A stretch of DNA of 64,000 nucleotides from Hymenobacter mucosus. GTDB lineage: Bacteria > Bacteroidota > Bacteroidia > Cytophagales > Hymenobacteraceae. The first letter of the stretch is position 1. Every line of letters begins with the position of its first letter. The notes beneath the pieces are model-generated. The model ran no database searches and had not been told where the DNA came from. It saw nothing but the letters and a program-made list of their open reading frames with translations. Shown piece by piece: positions 33,454-42,078 of the stretch. The translations under genes and the position numbers were made by a program. The stretch lies in assembly GCF_900188255.1 (NCBI RefSeq), contig NZ_FZNS01000009.1:1-64000 (forward strand), in the 5' to 3' direction.

Positions 33454-34479
33454 ATGGGTTTCTTTAATTTTCTGACCAGCGACATTGCCATCGACCTGGG
33501 CACGGCTAACACCCTCATCATCCACAACGATAAGATTGTGGTGGATGAGCCGAGCATCATTGCGAAAGATCGTACCACCAATAAAGTAATTGCCGTGGGT
33601 CGGCAGGCGCAGCAAATGCACGAAAAGACCCACGATAACATTAAGACCATTCGTCCTCTGAAAGACGGCGTTATTGCTGATTTCCACGCCGCAGAGGAGA
33701 TGATCAAGGGAATGATTAAGATGATTGACACGCGGACGCGACTATTTCAGCCCTCGCACCGCATGGTCATCTGCATTCCCTCGGGCATCACGGAAGTAGA
33801 GAAGCGCGCCGTGCGCGACTCCGCTGAGCACGCCGGTGCCAAAGAGGTTTGGATGATTCAGGAGCCTATGGCGGCGGCCATTGGTATTGGCATCGATGTG
33901 GAGCAACCTGTGGGTTCCATGATTATTGACATCGGCGGTGGCACCACCGAAATTGCGGTAATCGCCCTGTCGGGTATTGTTTGCGACCAGTCGATTAAGA
34001 CGGCGGGCGACGTGTTCAACCAAGACATTCTGGATTACATGCGCCGCCAGCACAACCTCCTGATTGGAGAGCGAAGCGCCGAACGCATTAAGATAGAGGT
34101 AGGCGCCGCCCTCACTGAGCTGGAAGTGCCCCCTGCCGACTTTGAGGTTCGCGGCCGCGACCTGATGACCGGTATTCCGAAAGTTATTAAGGTGACCTCA
34201 TCTGAAATTGCTATTGCTCTAGATAAGTCAGTAGCCAAAATTGAGGAAGCCGTTCTGAAGGCGCTGGAGATTTCGCCACCCGAGCTATCGGCCGATATCT
34301 ACGAGAATGGTATTCATCTGACCGGCGGCGGCGCGTTACTGCGTGGGCTCGACAAGCGGCTGGCTGTTAAAACCAAGCTGCCCATTCACATTGCCGAGGA
34401 CCCGTTGCGCGCCGTAGTGCGCGGCACCGGTGCCGCCATCAAAAATATCCAAGGCTTCCGCGGCGTACTGCTGACCTAA
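33454..34479 (+). CDS. mreB: Rod-shape actin homologue MreB
   Basis: The 341-residue actin-like ATPase organises the cell-elongation machinery. Its landmarks are the phosphate-1 motif 'IAIDLGTANTLI', 'IPSGITEVEKRAV', 'IQEPMAAAIGIGIDV', the phosphate-2 motif 'IIDIGGGTTEIAV', and the adenosine motif 'LTGGGALLRGLDKRL'. The short N-terminal 'MGFFNFLTS' is a likely membrane-binding amphipathic helix and supports the ATG at 33454. It heads mreB-mreC-mreD-mrdA-rodA. Confidence 0.97.
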   Translation: MGFFNFLTSDIAIDLGTANTLIIHNDKIVVDEPSIIAKDRTTNKVIAVGRQAQQMHEKTHDNIKTIRPLKDGVIADFHAAEEMIKGMIKMIDTRTRLFQPSHRMVICIPSGITEVEKRAVRDSAEHAGAKEVWMIQEPMAAAIGIGIDVEQPVGSMIIDIGGGTTEIAVIALSGIVCDQSIKTAGDVFNQDILDYMRRQHNLLIGERSAERIKIEVGAALTELEVPPADFEVRGRDLMTGIPKVIKVTSSEIAIALDKSVAKIEEAVLKALEISPPELSADIYENGIHLTGGGALLRGLDKRLAVKTKLPIHIAEDPLRAVVRGTGAAIKNIQGFRGVLLT

Positions 34480-34500
34480 GCTTCTCTAGTACCAGGACGT

Positions 34501-34572
34501 AAGAAGTGAGAAGCAAGACGTTGGAGAACGGCCCGTACGGGGCTGCTCCGCAACTCTTCCTTCTCACTTCTT
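34501..34572 (+). repeat. 13-bp inverted repeat between mreB and mreC
   Basis: AAGAAGTGAGAAG (34501-34513) and its exact reverse complement (34560-34572) flank a 46-base loop. It lies between the mreB stop (34479) and the mreC GTG (34603). There is no T tract after it, so attenuation or mRNA processing within the operon is more likely than full termination. Confidence 0.6.
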
Positions 34573-34602
34573 CCTTCTCATCCTTCTGCCACCTGACCAT
34601 TC

Positions 34603-35523
34603 GTGAGAAACCTCTTTGCCTTTCTGTTTCGCTACCGGGGTATCCTCGTGTTTGCGCTGCTGGAGGTATTGAGCTTATACCTACTGGTCAAAAACAGCTC
34701 CTACCAACGGGCGGCCTTCTTTAACTCGGCCAACACCTACGTCGGACAGGTGCTGGATTTCCGCACGCGCATCACTGATTACTTCCGGCTGGTAGAGCTA
34801 AACCACGAGTTGGTAAAGGAAAACGCCATGTTGCGCCAGCAGTTTTACCAGCCCGACCTGAGCCGCCGCGAAGCCGATTCCTTGCCCGTGAGCCGCGACA
34901 GCCTCACCCAAGCCCGCTTGGCCCGTTTGGGCCGCCCCGATTCCTTGCTGCTGGGGCTGCGCCAGCTGCCCGCCCGCGACCCAGACTACCCTCTTATTCC
35001 GGCTCGGGTAGTAAGCGCCCCCTTGCGCAAGGTGGACAACTTCATCACCCTGAACGTGGGAAGTATTGATGGGGTAAAGCCCCAAATGGGGGTTGTATCG
35101 GCGGCGGGAGTAGTAGGGCGGATACTGGTGGTAAGTGAGCATTATGCCACGGCTACCTCGGTGCTGCATTCGGGTACCAAGATTTCGGCTCAGATTGTTC
35201 GGGACGGAACGGTGGGCACCATCCGCTGGCAAAACGATGATCCTACCCACGTTCTGCTCGACGATGTGCCCCGCCAAAACAAGCTGGTGCGGGGCGACAC
35301 AGTAGTTACATCCGGGTACAACGCGGTGTATCCGTCCGGGGTGCTCATCGGTACCATCGACTCCTTCACGCGGGAGAGCGACAAGAACTTCTGGACGGTG
35401 CAGGTACGGCTAGCCGTGGACTTCTCCCGCCTGTCGTACGTGTACGTGGTCAATAGCCGGGTAAAAGCTGAGCGCGACTCACTGGAAATACGCGCTGGCG
35501 TTAAACCCGATACCGACGAATAG
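34603..35523 (+). CDS. mreC: Rod-shape-determining protein MreC
   Basis: The 306-residue protein has a single N-terminal membrane anchor (about 10-29), a coiled-coil (about 60-85, 'LVELNHELVKENAMLRQQ') and a double beta-barrel periplasmic domain ('NFITLNVGSIDGVKPQMGVV', 'VVTSGYNAVYPSGVLIG'). It links MreB to PBP2 and RodA. The start codon is GTG; no ATG fits. The lengthened interval before it contains the inverted repeat. Confidence 0.93.
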   Translation: MRNLFAFLFRYRGILVFALLEVLSLYLLVKNSSYQRAAFFNSANTYVGQVLDFRTRITDYFRLVELNHELVKENAMLRQQFYQPDLSRREADSLPVSRDSLTQARLARLGRPDSLLLGLRQLPARDPDYPLIPARVVSAPLRKVDNFITLNVGSIDGVKPQMGVVSAAGVVGRILVVSEHYATATSVLHSGTKISAQIVRDGTVGTIRWQNDDPTHVLLDDVPRQNKLVRGDTVVTSGYNAVYPSGVLIGTIDSFTRESDKNFWTVQVRLAVDFSRLSYVYVVNSRVKAERDSLEIRAGVKPDTDE

Positions 35524-35525
35524 CC

Positions 35526-36059
35526 ATGAGCACACTAGGTTCTCTGCTGCTGCAAGTGTTGCGCTTCGTGTTTTACGTGGCCTTCTACGTGCTGCTCGTT
35601 AGTGGACCCGACTTCGTGCTGTTCAACCTGGGGTGGTGCTATTTCTACCTGGGGTTTCTGCTGTTCCTACCCATCGGGACGCCCATTGTGGTGCAGCTGC
35701 TGCTGGGGTTTGGCTTAGGCTTCACCATGGACGTATTCTTTGATACGGGGGGCGTGCACGCCGCCGCCGCGGTGCTGCTCGCCTATGCGCGCCCGTGGGT
35801 GCTACGCCTGCTTACCCCACGCGATGGATACGACGCGCAAGATTCAGTAAACATCCATCAAATGGGAGGGCAGTGGGTTATTGTGTATCTGCTGCTGCTT
35901 ACATCTTTGCACCACACCGCTTTCTTTCTACTCGAGCTAGGCAGCTTTCACGTATTTGGCCTTACTCTGGTCAAGATTATTGTTAGTACGCTGTATACCA
36001 GTTTAGTGCTGCTGATTATTCAGCTGGTGTTCTTTCCTACGCGGCGCCGGAATCGGTAG
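35526..36059 (+). CDS. mreD: Rod-shape-determining protein MreD
   Basis: The 177-residue inner-membrane protein has about five hydrophobic segments. It begins two bases after the mreC stop. Sequence conservation in MreD is weak, and the call rests largely on hydrophobicity, length and position between mreC and mrdA. A 240-base gap follows that holds the mrdA promoter. Confidence 0.85.
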   Translation: MSTLGSLLLQVLRFVFYVAFYVLLVSGPDFVLFNLGWCYFYLGFLLFLPIGTPIVVQLLLGFGLGFTMDVFFDTGGVHAAAAVLLAYARPWVLRLLTPRDGYDAQDSVNIHQMGGQWVIVYLLLLTSLHHTAFFLLELGSFHVFGLTLVKIIVSTLYTSLVLLIIQLVFFPTRRRNR

Positions 36060-36241
36060 AGGAAATCTTACACTTGTGGATGGTAGGGTGGGAGAGGAGG
36101 CAGCATGCGGTATATACTGGCGGAACAAGTAGGCCTCAGTTGGTTGTTCTTGGCCGCAAGCTCAGGCGTGGGCAGGAGCGAAGCTAGGAGGCGCTGCCGT
36201 TGTCACGCTCAGCCGTTTACTGTTTCCCGGTCTGCTGCTAG

Positions 36242-36249
36242 TATCTTTG
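36242..36249 (+). promoter_or_regulatory. -7 element upstream of mrdA
   Basis: TATCTTTG is an exact TAnnTTTG match, 49 bases before the TTG start. The upstream region 36060-36241 contains no gene. The penicillin-binding protein gene can thus be expressed apart from mreBCD. Confidence 0.6.
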
Positions 36250-36298
36250 CTGTTCTGGCCTGCGTGCCATAAGTGCCTACTCTTCAGATTACACCACC

Positions 36299-38137
36299 TT
36301 GCAATACCTCGAAGGCCGTAAATACGTCGTCCAAGCCATCTTCTTGGCAGTGGCGCTGGTGTTTGCCGCGCGCCTTTTCTACATCCAAGTCATGGATGGC
36401 AGCTACAAGCTAGCCGCCGACCGCAACACGCTGCAGCGAATTGTGCAGGTGCCCTACCGCGGACTCATTTACGACCGGAAGGGTCAGATTCTGGTGCAGA
36501 ATACTCCGGTGTACGACCTGATGGTGACGCCCCGGGAAGTGAAGAAGCTAGATACCCTTCGGTTTTGTGAGTTGATTCAGTTATCCCTGGAAGACTTGCG
36601 CGCGGGCCTCAAGGCAGCTAAAGCGTTCAGCCGGGTCAAGGCTTCGCCGTTGGTGTCTAACCTCAGCACGCCGGAGCTAGCCGCTATTCAAGACAACCTG
36701 ATTGACTTTCCGGGCTTTAGTGTGAAGGCTCACATGGCGCGCTCCTACAACACCAAAAACCTTGCGCACGCCCTGGGCTACGTGGGCGCCATCACGCCGG
36801 CTTTTCTGGAGAAGCCTAAGTTCTCCAAGTACAACCCTGGCGACTTCCTCGGCATCACGGGTCTTGAGTCGTATTACGAGAAGGAATTGATGGGCCGTCG
36901 GGGGGTGCAGTATCGCATGGTGAACGTGCGGGGCATCGAGAAAGGCGCGTTCCGGGGCGGAGAGTTTGATACGCTATCGGTGGCTGGCCAAGACCTCCAT
37001 CTGAGCATCGACTCCGACTTGCAGGCCTACGCCGAAATGCTCATGCAAGGCAAGCGGGGCTCAGTAGTAGCCCTAGACCCCAAAACGGGCGAAATTCTGG
37101 CCTTTGTGTCGGCGCCGATGTTTGAGCCCGCCACCCTGTCGGGCAAGGGCATGGGCAACCGCTACATGGACCTGCTCAATAACACCGAGCGGCCCCTGTT
37201 TAACCGCCCCCTAATGGCGACCTATCCGCCCGGCTCTACCTTTAAGCTGGTAAATGAGCTAGTAGCCTTGCAAATGGGGGTTGTAACGCCACAAACCGGC
37301 TTCCCCTGCAACTGGAAGCTAGTGCGCTGCACCCACCGCCACGAGTACCCCAGCAATGTGGGTATTGCCATTAAGAACAGCTGCAACCCGTACTTCTATC
37401 AGGTAATGCGGACTGCCGTCATGCGGGGGCGCTCGGCCAACCGCTTCGAGGATGCTCGCCTGGGCCTGGGTGAGTGGCGGCGGCAGGTAATGAAGTTTGG
37501 CTTGGGCGAAAAGCTAGGAGTAGACTTGTCACAGGAAAAGAAAGGCCTAATTCCCTCACCGGACTTTTACGATAAGCGCAATGGCTACCACCGCTGGAAT
37601 TTCCGCACGGTATACTCGCTCAGTATCGGGCAGGGTGAAATCGGTATTACGGGCTTGCAAATGGCCAACATCATGGCCACCATTGCTAACCGCGGCTGGT
37701 ACTATACTCCTCACTTTGTGAAGGGGATTGGTGCGGGTGGGCCACTGCCTCAGTACCGGGTACGGCATACCGTGGGTGTTGACCCCATACACTTCGATGA
37801 AATCATTCCCGGTATGCAGGGGGTAGTAGATGGTAGGGGGGGCACTGGCGGCAACGCTAGCCTGCTGGACGTAGGAATTTCAGTGGCGGGTAAAACCGGT
37901 ACTGTGCAAAACCCCCACGGCGACGACCACGCGACCTTTGCGGCCTTCGCGCCCGCCGAAGACCCCAAGATTGCGGTGGTAGTTTTCATCGAAAACGCTG
38001 GTTTTGGGGGCAGCTCAGCTGCTCCGCTAGCCTCGCTGCTCATGGAGAAGTACATCCGTGGCAGCGTGGCACCCTGGCGCAAGCGCTGGGAAACCTGGCT
38101 GCAAGGCCCCGGCGAAAAGTTTGTCCGGCATCACTAA
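36299..38137 (+). CDS. mrdA: Penicillin-binding protein 2 (elongasome transpeptidase)
   Basis: The 612-residue class B PBP cross-links peptidoglycan during elongation. It has an N-terminal anchor (about 10-27), a pedestal domain ('LIYDRKGQILVQN', 'LGYVGAIT', 'GITGLESYYE'), and a transpeptidase domain with catalytic S313-x-x-K316 (STFK), S361-x-N363 (SCN) and K532-T-G (KTGT). The start is TTG; no ATG lies between the promoter and the conserved 'QYLEGRKYV'. It is paired with rodA, which begins 52 bases later. Confidence 0.95.
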   Translation: MQYLEGRKYVVQAIFLAVALVFAARLFYIQVMDGSYKLAADRNTLQRIVQVPYRGLIYDRKGQILVQNTPVYDLMVTPREVKKLDTLRFCELIQLSLEDLRAGLKAAKAFSRVKASPLVSNLSTPELAAIQDNLIDFPGFSVKAHMARSYNTKNLAHALGYVGAITPAFLEKPKFSKYNPGDFLGITGLESYYEKELMGRRGVQYRMVNVRGIEKGAFRGGEFDTLSVAGQDLHLSIDSDLQAYAEMLMQGKRGSVVALDPKTGEILAFVSAPMFEPATLSGKGMGNRYMDLLNNTERPLFNRPLMATYPPGSTFKLVNELVALQMGVVTPQTGFPCNWKLVRCTHRHEYPSNVGIAIKNSCNPYFYQVMRTAVMRGRSANRFEDARLGLGEWRRQVMKFGLGEKLGVDLSQEKKGLIPSPDFYDKRNGYHRWNFRTVYSLSIGQGEIGITGLQMANIMATIANRGWYYTPHFVKGIGAGGPLPQYRVRHTVGVDPIHFDEIIPGMQGVVDGRGGTGGNASLLDVGISVAGKTGTVQNPHGDDHATFAAFAPAEDPKIAVVVFIENAGFGGSSAAPLASLLMEKYIRGSVAPWRKRWETWLQGPGEKFVRHH

Positions 38138-38189
38138 TATTCTTGACTGTTGTGCTGGGCATGTCGCAGCATAACCTACTTCCTACACG

Positions 38190-39488
38190 TTGAACACGCA
38201 ACCTGCACGGTATTCACGCAGCATCGACTGGGTCACAGTCCTCATCTTCGCCGTGATGGTAGGACTGGGGTGGGTGAGTGTGTACGCAGCCAGTTACTCT
38301 CCCGACGCTCCCGCCGACCCCTTTAGCCACCTGAGTTTTCAGGAGTTAATGGCGTTCAACTGGTTTAAGCAGATTCTCTGGATTGGGACGGCCATTGTGC
38401 TCATCGTCGTTCTGGTCGTCATCGATTCCAAGGCTTACGACACCTTTGCCTTCGTGCTGTACGGAATCATGATTCTGCTGCTCATCGTTACGCCCTTCAT
38501 TGCACGGCCCATTGCCGGGTCACGTTCTTGGCTAGAGCTAGGCCCGGTGCGTCTGCAGCCCGCTGAGTTTGCCAAGTTTATTACGGCGCTGGCCGTATCG
38601 CGCTACATGGCGGGCATCAACCTGCGGCAGCAAAACTTCCGCGACCAACTGGTGCTAGCTGGTTTGACGTTGCTGCCACCATTGCTCATTATAGCGGCCA
38701 ACGAAACGGGGCAGGCGCTCGTGTTTGGAGCCTTTTTGCTGGCCTACTTTCGGGAAGGAATGTCCCCGCTAATTCTGCTGATTTTGGCGGCGGCCGGGGC
38801 CATCCTAATTCTCGCACTGCTGGTACCTAAGCTGTGGCTCATGGGGGCTTTTACGGTGATGCTGGGACTGATTTTCGCTTTTAACCCTCGCCTGATGCGT
38901 CATCACTTACCCATGTCGCTCAGCATATGGGCCGTAGTTATTGGCATGGTGTTCGGCGTGGACTTCTTTTTCAACAATGTACTGCAAGACCACCAGCGTA
39001 AGCGGATTGAAGTGCTGATTAACCCTTCCGCCGACCCGCTGGGAGTGGGCTGGAACGTAACCCAGTCCAAAATTGCCATTGGCTCGGGCGGATTAGCGGG
39101 CAAGGGGTTTCTGCAAGGCACCCAAACCAAGTTCGACTTCGTGCCCGAGCAAAGTACCGACTTTATCTTCTGCACCGTAGGCGAGGAGTGGGGCTGGATT
39201 GGTACAATGGTGGTGGTTATTCTGTTTATGAGCCTGCTGGCTAGAGTACTCTACGTGGCAGAGCGGCAGAAATCAGTATTCGGGCGCACCTATGGGTACT
39301 GCGTAGCCAGCATCATCTTCTTTCACTTCTGTGTGAACATCGGCATGACCATTGGGCTGGCCCCAGTTGTAGGCATTCCGCTCCCCTTCTTCAGTTACGG
39401 GGGGTCTTCGCTGTGGTCCTTCACCACGTTGTTATTTATTCTGCTGGCCATCGATGCCTACCGCAAACAGGATCTGGAGCGTTACTAA
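38190..39488 (+). CDS. rodA: Rod-shape SEDS glycosyltransferase RodA
   Basis: The 432-residue SEDS protein has about ten membrane segments. It polymerises lipid II with PBP2. Motifs include 'GSRSWLELGPVRLQPAEFAKF', 'GWNVTQSKIAIGSGGLAGKGFLQGTQ', 'FVPEQSTDFIFCTVGEEWG' and 'PLPFFSYGGSS'. The start codon is TTG. FtsW is a paralogue, but its position beside mrdA and mreBCD settles RodA. Confidence 0.95.
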   Translation: MNTQPARYSRSIDWVTVLIFAVMVGLGWVSVYAASYSPDAPADPFSHLSFQELMAFNWFKQILWIGTAIVLIVVLVVIDSKAYDTFAFVLYGIMILLLIVTPFIARPIAGSRSWLELGPVRLQPAEFAKFITALAVSRYMAGINLRQQNFRDQLVLAGLTLLPPLLIIAANETGQALVFGAFLLAYFREGMSPLILLILAAAGAILILALLVPKLWLMGAFTVMLGLIFAFNPRLMRHHLPMSLSIWAVVIGMVFGVDFFFNNVLQDHQRKRIEVLINPSADPLGVGWNVTQSKIAIGSGGLAGKGFLQGTQTKFDFVPEQSTDFIFCTVGEEWGWIGTMVVVILFMSLLARVLYVAERQKSVFGRTYGYCVASIIFFHFCVNIGMTIGLAPVVGIPLPFFSYGGSSLWSFTTLLFILLAIDAYRKQDLERY

Positions 39489-39556
39489 TGCGTTGGTAGC
39501 GACACTAGCAGCAGGGCGCATTCAGTAATTGCGCATAATTCTGCGTTCTTGCGGTC

Positions 39557-40960
39557 ATGAAGTATTCGGCGGCTGACGTTGCCTATTCTCCTCTTTCTTC
39601 GGCTCGGGTTCCGGTATGGATATGGGGTATCCTGTTGCTACTACACGGCCTGTTCTTCGGCTGGCAACTGGGGCATCAATCTTACGACTTTCCCGATTCA
39701 GGCCGCTACCTCATGGCGGCTCACAACCTGCGCACAGCGGGAGTGCTATACGCTGAGCCACTAACCGGCCTGCCCCTATCCGCGCAAGAATACAGTATTC
39801 GTCCTCCGGGCTATCCGGTGTTGCTGATCTTGCTGGGCGCCACTACTACAGCAATACCAGTGGCCGTGCTTCTGCTGCAGAATCTGCTGAGCTTACTAAA
39901 CGTAGGGCTGGCCTTGCAGTGGATTGCTCGGCGCCGGCCTACTCTCCACCAGTGGCAGTGGGGCGTGCTGCTAGGGCTAGCCATAGTACCAGGGCAGTTT
40001 ATTTACGCTAACGCACTCATGAGCGAAATACTGCTGCAAAGCTGCATAGTAGGCCTTTGGTTAAGCTTGACCGCCTTTTTTGCGAACCCCCAACGCCACT
40101 GGGTCTGGGTATTAGGGGCCATATTGGCGGCACTTGCCCTACTCTTCAAGCCCGTATTCTTTCCATTTGCCGGCCTGTTCTTGGCCCTAGGTGGATGGGT
40201 GGGCTGGAAGCAACGGCGGCTTCGGCTGTTCCTGATTGGGTGTATTCCGGTGGTAGTAGCCCTGGGCTGGCAGGCACGTAATGCAAAGCAAACGGGGTAC
40301 TTCCACTTCTCCAGTATTGCCGAAATCAACTTGCTGCGTTACAACGTACGCGCCGTTTTACAAAAGACAGAAGGCTACGAAGCAGCTGAACAGTTTGTAG
40401 CTACTACGGTGGCTGCCGCAGAAAGCCAACCTACGTTTGCCGCGCAACAGCACTACATCCGGAAGCAGAGTCAAGCAGTGCTACTACGGCATCCTGTGGC
40501 GTATGCAGCCCTGCATGGTCAGGGTATGCTCAATCTGCTGCTCGACCCCGGTCGATTTGACTTGGTGCACTTCTTTGGGCTACCGGAGCGAAATACGGCC
40601 GGCTTGCTTGGGCAATTTGCGCAGCATGGGTACGCGGCCATGGTTGCCTACGTACAAAGGCTGCCCCTGGGGCTGCTAGCTATTTTGCTGTTGGTAACAG
40701 CCACCAATGTAGTGCGGCTGCTGCTGCTGCTACGGTTTGCTGCCTGCCCCTTACCGTGGGCTTGGCGTTTGCCACTGCTTGGGTTGGTTTTGTACGTGGC
40801 ACTACTTACGGGCCCGTTGGGGGCGGCGCGTTTTGCTGTGCCCATATTGCCCCTGCTACTGGCCGCGGCTGGCCTAAGTTTACCTCAAAGGTGTACCGGA
40901 GCGCCAGGCTCCTCTTCTGAAGGAGCATTGCCTGGGCTTAGCCAGGCAAACAAAGGGTGA
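39557..40960 (+). CDS. GT-C-type polytopic membrane protein (glycosyltransferase 39-like)
   Basis: The 467-residue protein has an early acidic loop motif 'DFPDSGRYLMAA' after the first membrane segment, then 'IRPPGYPVLL' and about ten further hydrophobic segments. This is the layout of GT-C enzymes (ArnT/PMT-like) that move sugars from polyprenyl-phosphate donors on the outer face of the inner membrane. The donor and acceptor are unknown. The last 76 bases overlap the convergent membrane protein gene. Confidence 0.78.
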   Translation: MKYSAADVAYSPLSSARVPVWIWGILLLLHGLFFGWQLGHQSYDFPDSGRYLMAAHNLRTAGVLYAEPLTGLPLSAQEYSIRPPGYPVLLILLGATTTAIPVAVLLLQNLLSLLNVGLALQWIARRRPTLHQWQWGVLLGLAIVPGQFIYANALMSEILLQSCIVGLWLSLTAFFANPQRHWVWVLGAILAALALLFKPVFFPFAGLFLALGGWVGWKQRRLRLFLIGCIPVVVALGWQARNAKQTGYFHFSSIAEINLLRYNVRAVLQKTEGYEAAEQFVATTVAAAESQPTFAAQQHYIRKQSQAVLLRHPVAYAALHGQGMLNLLLDPGRFDLVHFFGLPERNTAGLLGQFAQHGYAAMVAYVQRLPLGLLAILLLVTATNVVRLLLLLRFAACPLPWAWRLPLLGLVLYVALLTGPLGAARFAVPILPLLLAAAGLSLPQRCTGAPGSSSEGALPGLSQANKG

Positions 40961-41961
40961 TGCGTAAGAATAAGAGCAAACGCCACGGCAAAGGCGGGCG
41001 CTAGTAAGTAGCCCATTCTGGCCAGGTCACCGGATAGTAGCATGTGGACGGCAACTACCCCCGCGAGGGTGACTACCGGCCAGCCCAAAGGGCGTACCCA
41101 TCGTTGCCGATCCGCGGCCTTACCTTGCAGACCTGCTAACAGGGCCAAACTAAAGAAGCCGAAGATGCTGAATATCTCGCCGGCGCCTTTCACGGAAAAC
41201 AAGCGCCGGAGCGAGTACGCCAAGTTCTCCATATGACTGATGGCATTGTGCACACTTTCTGCCGGGGTAGCTCCAACGCGAGCGTCAATCCAGCTGCGTA
41301 CTCCCCAAGCCAGGGCGGCACTTACTACCATCCATCCCAGCTGTGCCCGCCACCCTACTGCCCGCTGCCCCCAGAACAGCAGCCACGGCGCCAAAAACAC
41401 AAACGATTCCTTGGCGTGTGGGCCTAGTAAGATGCAAGCTACCAATGCTGCGGCTGAACCACTCCGAGCAGCATAGAACCCGAGAGCAAATACGAATAAG
41501 TACAGGCTATCTACTAATGGTAACCCCGCGGTATACACGGCCCAGCGGCTAGTCAGTACGGCTACCACGCCTAACGCCGCTGCGGCTGGAGTGGCACCAT
41601 ACAAGCAGCTAGTTTGGTACAGCACCAGCCCCACCCCCGCCAATAGCAGGCAGTTGACAAGGTAAAAGCCCAAGCGTAAAGGCCACTCGCTGGCCGCACG
41701 CTGGGGCCATAGGCGGGCGTATACCTGCTCTAGCGGCCACGCTACGGCGGCGGCGGCCAGCGGCACCAGCACCCGGTAGCGACGCGTAATACTCACACCC
41801 GCAAACTCACCGCGGGCAATTTTTAAGTAACTCCGGGTGTCAAGGGAGTGCGAGAAGTCGTAGTGAACGTACATCGTGTACGCCGGACCGGCTACCAGGC
41901 CAAGGGCCAGCAAGTACACCAGCAGCCAGCGCCGCACCCTCGGCCGACTTATCCTCCACAT
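40885..41961 (-). CDS. Polytopic membrane protein of unknown function
   Basis: The 358-residue protein has about nine hydrophobic segments. The first loop has 'YDFSHSLDTRSYLKIARGEF', reminiscent of the acidic first loop of GT-C enzymes, and 'LGPHAKESFVFLAPWLLF' lies in the middle. It may be a divergent GT-C relative like its neighbour, but I do not recognise it. The ATG at 41961 follows a basic region, WRISRPRVRRW; an ATG 23 codons upstream is possible. Its 3' end overlaps the plus-strand gene by 76 bases. Confidence 0.72.
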   Translation of the reverse strand: MWRISRPRVRRWLLVYLLALGLVAGPAYTMYVHYDFSHSLDTRSYLKIARGEFAGVSITRRYRVLVPLAAAAVAWPLEQVYARLWPQRAASEWPLRLGFYLVNCLLLAGVGLVLYQTSCLYGATPAAAALGVVAVLTSRWAVYTAGLPLVDSLYLFVFALGFYAARSGSAAALVACILLGPHAKESFVFLAPWLLFWGQRAVGWRAQLGWMVVSAALAWGVRSWIDARVGATPAESVHNAISHMENLAYSLRRLFSVKGAGEIFSIFGFFSLALLAGLQGKAADRQRWVRPLGWPVVTLAGVVAVHMLLSGDLARMGYLLAPAFAVAFALILTHHPLFAWLSPGNAPSEEEPGAPVHL

Positions 41962-42078
41962 ATGCTCATGGCTAACAGGCCAACTTGGTGTACTGTACAC
42001 GAGCCATATAGAGTACGCCACGCTGAGCACGCGACCATGTCGGCCGGCATAGGCAGTGGGCGGAGCATAGCAGGGAAA

